Assembly: GCF_020781835.1 (NCBI RefSeq) | Contig: NZ_JAJGNJ010000007.1 | Coordinates: 1-64,000 of the forward strand | DNA from: Microbacterium testaceum | GTDB taxonomy: Bacteria > Actinomycetota > Actinomycetes > Actinomycetales > Microbacteriaceae | DNA length: 64,000 nt | Direction of reading: 5' to 3' | Shown here: one piece after another, positions 62,799 through 64,000 of the stretch | How the letters are laid out: each line of letters begins with the position of its first letter | Position numbering within the stretch: the first letter of the stretch is position 1 | Translations under genes and position numbers: made by a program | Notes under the pieces: model-generated | The model's database searches: none | The model's input: the letters and a program-made list of their open reading frames with translations, nothing else | What the model was told of the DNA's origin: nothing

Positions 62799-63673
62799 CA
62801 GAAGATCTCTCCCTCGAATCCGGGCGACCACTCCACGGCGCCATCCGTCCGCATGCGCACCCAGGGCGCACCCCAGGCGGCCGCGAGCTCGGGGCCTCCG
62901 TCGAAGAACAGGGCGGTGGCCAAGGCGTCCGCTCGCATCGCGGTGTCGGCGATCGCCCACGTGGCCGCGTAGGCTCGCACGGGCATTCCCGTCCGGGCGT
63001 CGAGCACGTGATGCAGGCCCGTACCCCACGTGCGACGCGTGATCGCCGACGCGCACAGCGCGGCATCCCGCACCTCGACCACGCCGATCGCTCGGGTGGG
63101 GTCGTAGGGGTGCTCCAACCCGATGCGTACGGGCGCGCCGCGGACGGCGATGTCGCCCGACCCGTCGACGATCACGTCGCCGTCCACGCGCGGCAGGAGC
63201 GTCTGGAGCACACGATCGACCAGGCGCCCCTTTCCGAGTGCCCCGACATCGATCGTCGCGGGCCGCGACAGCGACAGGATGCCACTCCCCCACGCGACGA
63301 CATCCCGCCAGTGCGGCGCAGGCTCGGGGTCTCCCCACGGGGCCAGGGTGAACCGCGCGTCGTAGCCGAGCCGCGCGAGAGCATCGCCGACCAGAGGATT
63401 GACGGCACCGCCCGTCGCCGCGTCCACCTCGTCGTACAGCGCCAGCATGGCATCCGCGTCCTCGGGAGCCTCGACGGACGTCGCGCGTCCCTCGGCGAGA
63501 GCGGAGACCAGCGAATCCGTCCGGAATCGCGACCACTGCCGGTCGAAGCGGTCCACGACGGCGGACACCGCCGCGCGCGTCGCACTCGACAGTGGATGAG
63601 GGGTCTCGATGCCCCACTCCGTGCCGATCGCGTCGAACGTCCAGACCGATCCGGTCGCGGTCGCCGCGGTCAT
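62798..63673 (-). CDS. apbE: FAD:protein FMN transferase (ApbE family)
   Basis: This 291-residue protein shows the ApbE pattern: D-V-G-A-L-G-K-G, V-I-V-D-G-S-G-D-I (in place of the usual G-G-D), H-H-V-L-D-A-R-T-G-M-P and A-D-A-L-A-T-A-L-F-F-D. ApbE attaches FMN through a phosphoester bond to Thr or Ser in (S/T)GAT-type motifs. Both likely substrates are its neighbours: the NqrB-like protein downstream and the FMN-binding protein upstream. No signal peptide or lipobox is visible, so it may act in the cytosol. Confidence 0.92.
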   Translation of the reverse strand: MTAATATGSVWTFDAIGTEWGIETPHPLSSATRAAVSAVVDRFDRQWSRFRTDSLVSALAEGRATSVEAPEDADAMLALYDEVDAATGGAVNPLVGDALARLGYDARFTLAPWGDPEPAPHWRDVVAWGSGILSLSRPATIDVGALGKGRLVDRVLQTLLPRVDGDVIVDGSGDIAVRGAPVRIGLEHPYDPTRAIGVVEVRDAALCASAITRRTWGTGLHHVLDARTGMPVRAYAATWAIADTAMRADALATALFFDGGPELAAAWGAPWVRMRTDGAVEWSPGFEGEIF

Positions 63674-63677
63674 GGCG

Positions 63678-64000
63678 TCAGGCCCGCGCCTCGGACTTGA
63701 TCGTGGCGAGGGCCTCCATGAAGCCTCCGCTGGTCAGCGACGAGCCCGCGACCTTGCTGACGGAGATCTCGTCGACCTTCTTGCCCACGACCTCGTCCTT
63801 GATACCCCCGATGAACTCGCTCTGGTAGCGGCGGGACTCGGCGGCCTGCGGGTCACCGGTGACGGTGACGTCGGTGACGGTGTCGTCGGCGATCGTGAGG
63901 GTCACGTCGACCGTCTCCACGCTCTCGGGGGTCGCGTACTGACCGGTGGCCTCGTACGTGCCGTCGGTGTAGGAGCCCGCGGACGATCCCCCCGCTGCGG
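63678..64000 (-). CDS. FMN-binding domain protein, partial (N terminus beyond window)
   Basis: The frame is open from the right edge of the window to the stop at 63678 (106 residues visible). It contains G-S-Y-T-D-G-T-Y-E-A-T-G, I-G-G-I-K-D-E-V-V-G-K-K-V-D-E and the C-terminal V-A-G-S-S-L-T-S-G-G-F. This is the FMN_bind layout, where FMN is attached to a Thr or Ser of an (S/T)GA(T/S)x(S/T) motif; here the motif reads A-G-S-S-L-T. A secreted lipoprotein start is expected outside the window. It is the first visible gene of the leftward electron-transfer operon, 4 bases before apbE. Confidence 0.82.
   Translation of the reverse strand, partial: AAGGSSAGSYTDGTYEATGQYATPESVETVDVTLTIADDTVTDVTVTGDPQAAESRRYQSEFIGGIKDEVVGKKVDEISVSKVAGSSLTSGGFMEALATIKSEARA

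Overview
The window is about 70% G+C and reads as the chromosome of a high-GC actinobacterium, most likely in the family Microbacteriaceae and close to Microbacterium. The signs are the mazG/eno/ftsB-like/DUF501 and rplY/pth/mfd gene neighbourhoods, DUF4245 and DUF4307 proteins, frequent GTG starts, ATGA/TGATG junctions and a strikingly frequent GGATGCC/GGCATCC heptamer. This assignment is inference from gene content and order; no alignment was run.

Left edge (1-2890): the right end of an integrated element, probably a prophage or integrative element. A leftward operon (HTH protein, a 45-residue protein, a gene cut by the window edge) and a rightward operon (HTH repressor candidate, ImmA/IrrE-type metallopeptidase, large serine integrase) diverge from a 60-base switch. 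The switch carries three copies of an 18-bp palindromic operator and two promoters that appear leaderless. The host chromosome resumes at a methyltransferase gene (2966).

Central chromosome (2966-51657): mostly housekeeping genes. They cover DNA metabolism (DEDDh exonuclease, rmuC, xseAB, mfd, a YcaQ-type glycosylase), central carbon metabolism (glpX, fba, fumC, eno, ppc), isoprenoid supply (ispH, a cis-prenyltransferase), translation (hisS, pth, rplY, one tRNA), transcription (greA, an ECF sigma/anti-sigma pair), a two-component pair, ilvA, type II NADH dehydrogenase, a mycosin-like membrane subtilase, a beta- and a gamma-type carbonic anhydrase, and several small membrane proteins. Two small regulatory cassettes have visible operators: an MFS exporter with a divergent XRE regulator (36.7 kb), and an XRE/membrane-protein pair divergent from an oxidoreductase (44.2 kb).

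Right part (51943-64000): a complete idonate/gluconate unit. Idonate and gluconate dehydrogenases and a GntP permease run leftward from a shared control region. GntR, gluconokinase and 6-phosphogluconate dehydrogenase run rightward, taking imported sugar acid to 6-phosphogluconate and ribulose 5-phosphate. A VanZ-like gene and an OmpR-type two-component system with four upstream direct repeats follow. The window ends in a flavin-based electron-transfer cluster on the minus strand: FMN-binding protein (cut by the edge), ApbE flavin transferase, and an NqrB/RnfD membrane domain fused to a ferredoxin-reductase-like domain.

The items least explained by known genes are the element's operator switch, a tRNA with a UAA anticodon but a short variable region (27946-28019), a highly structured geneless stretch at 18600-18830, the 39.06-39.12 kb repeat cluster, and the heptamer bias.
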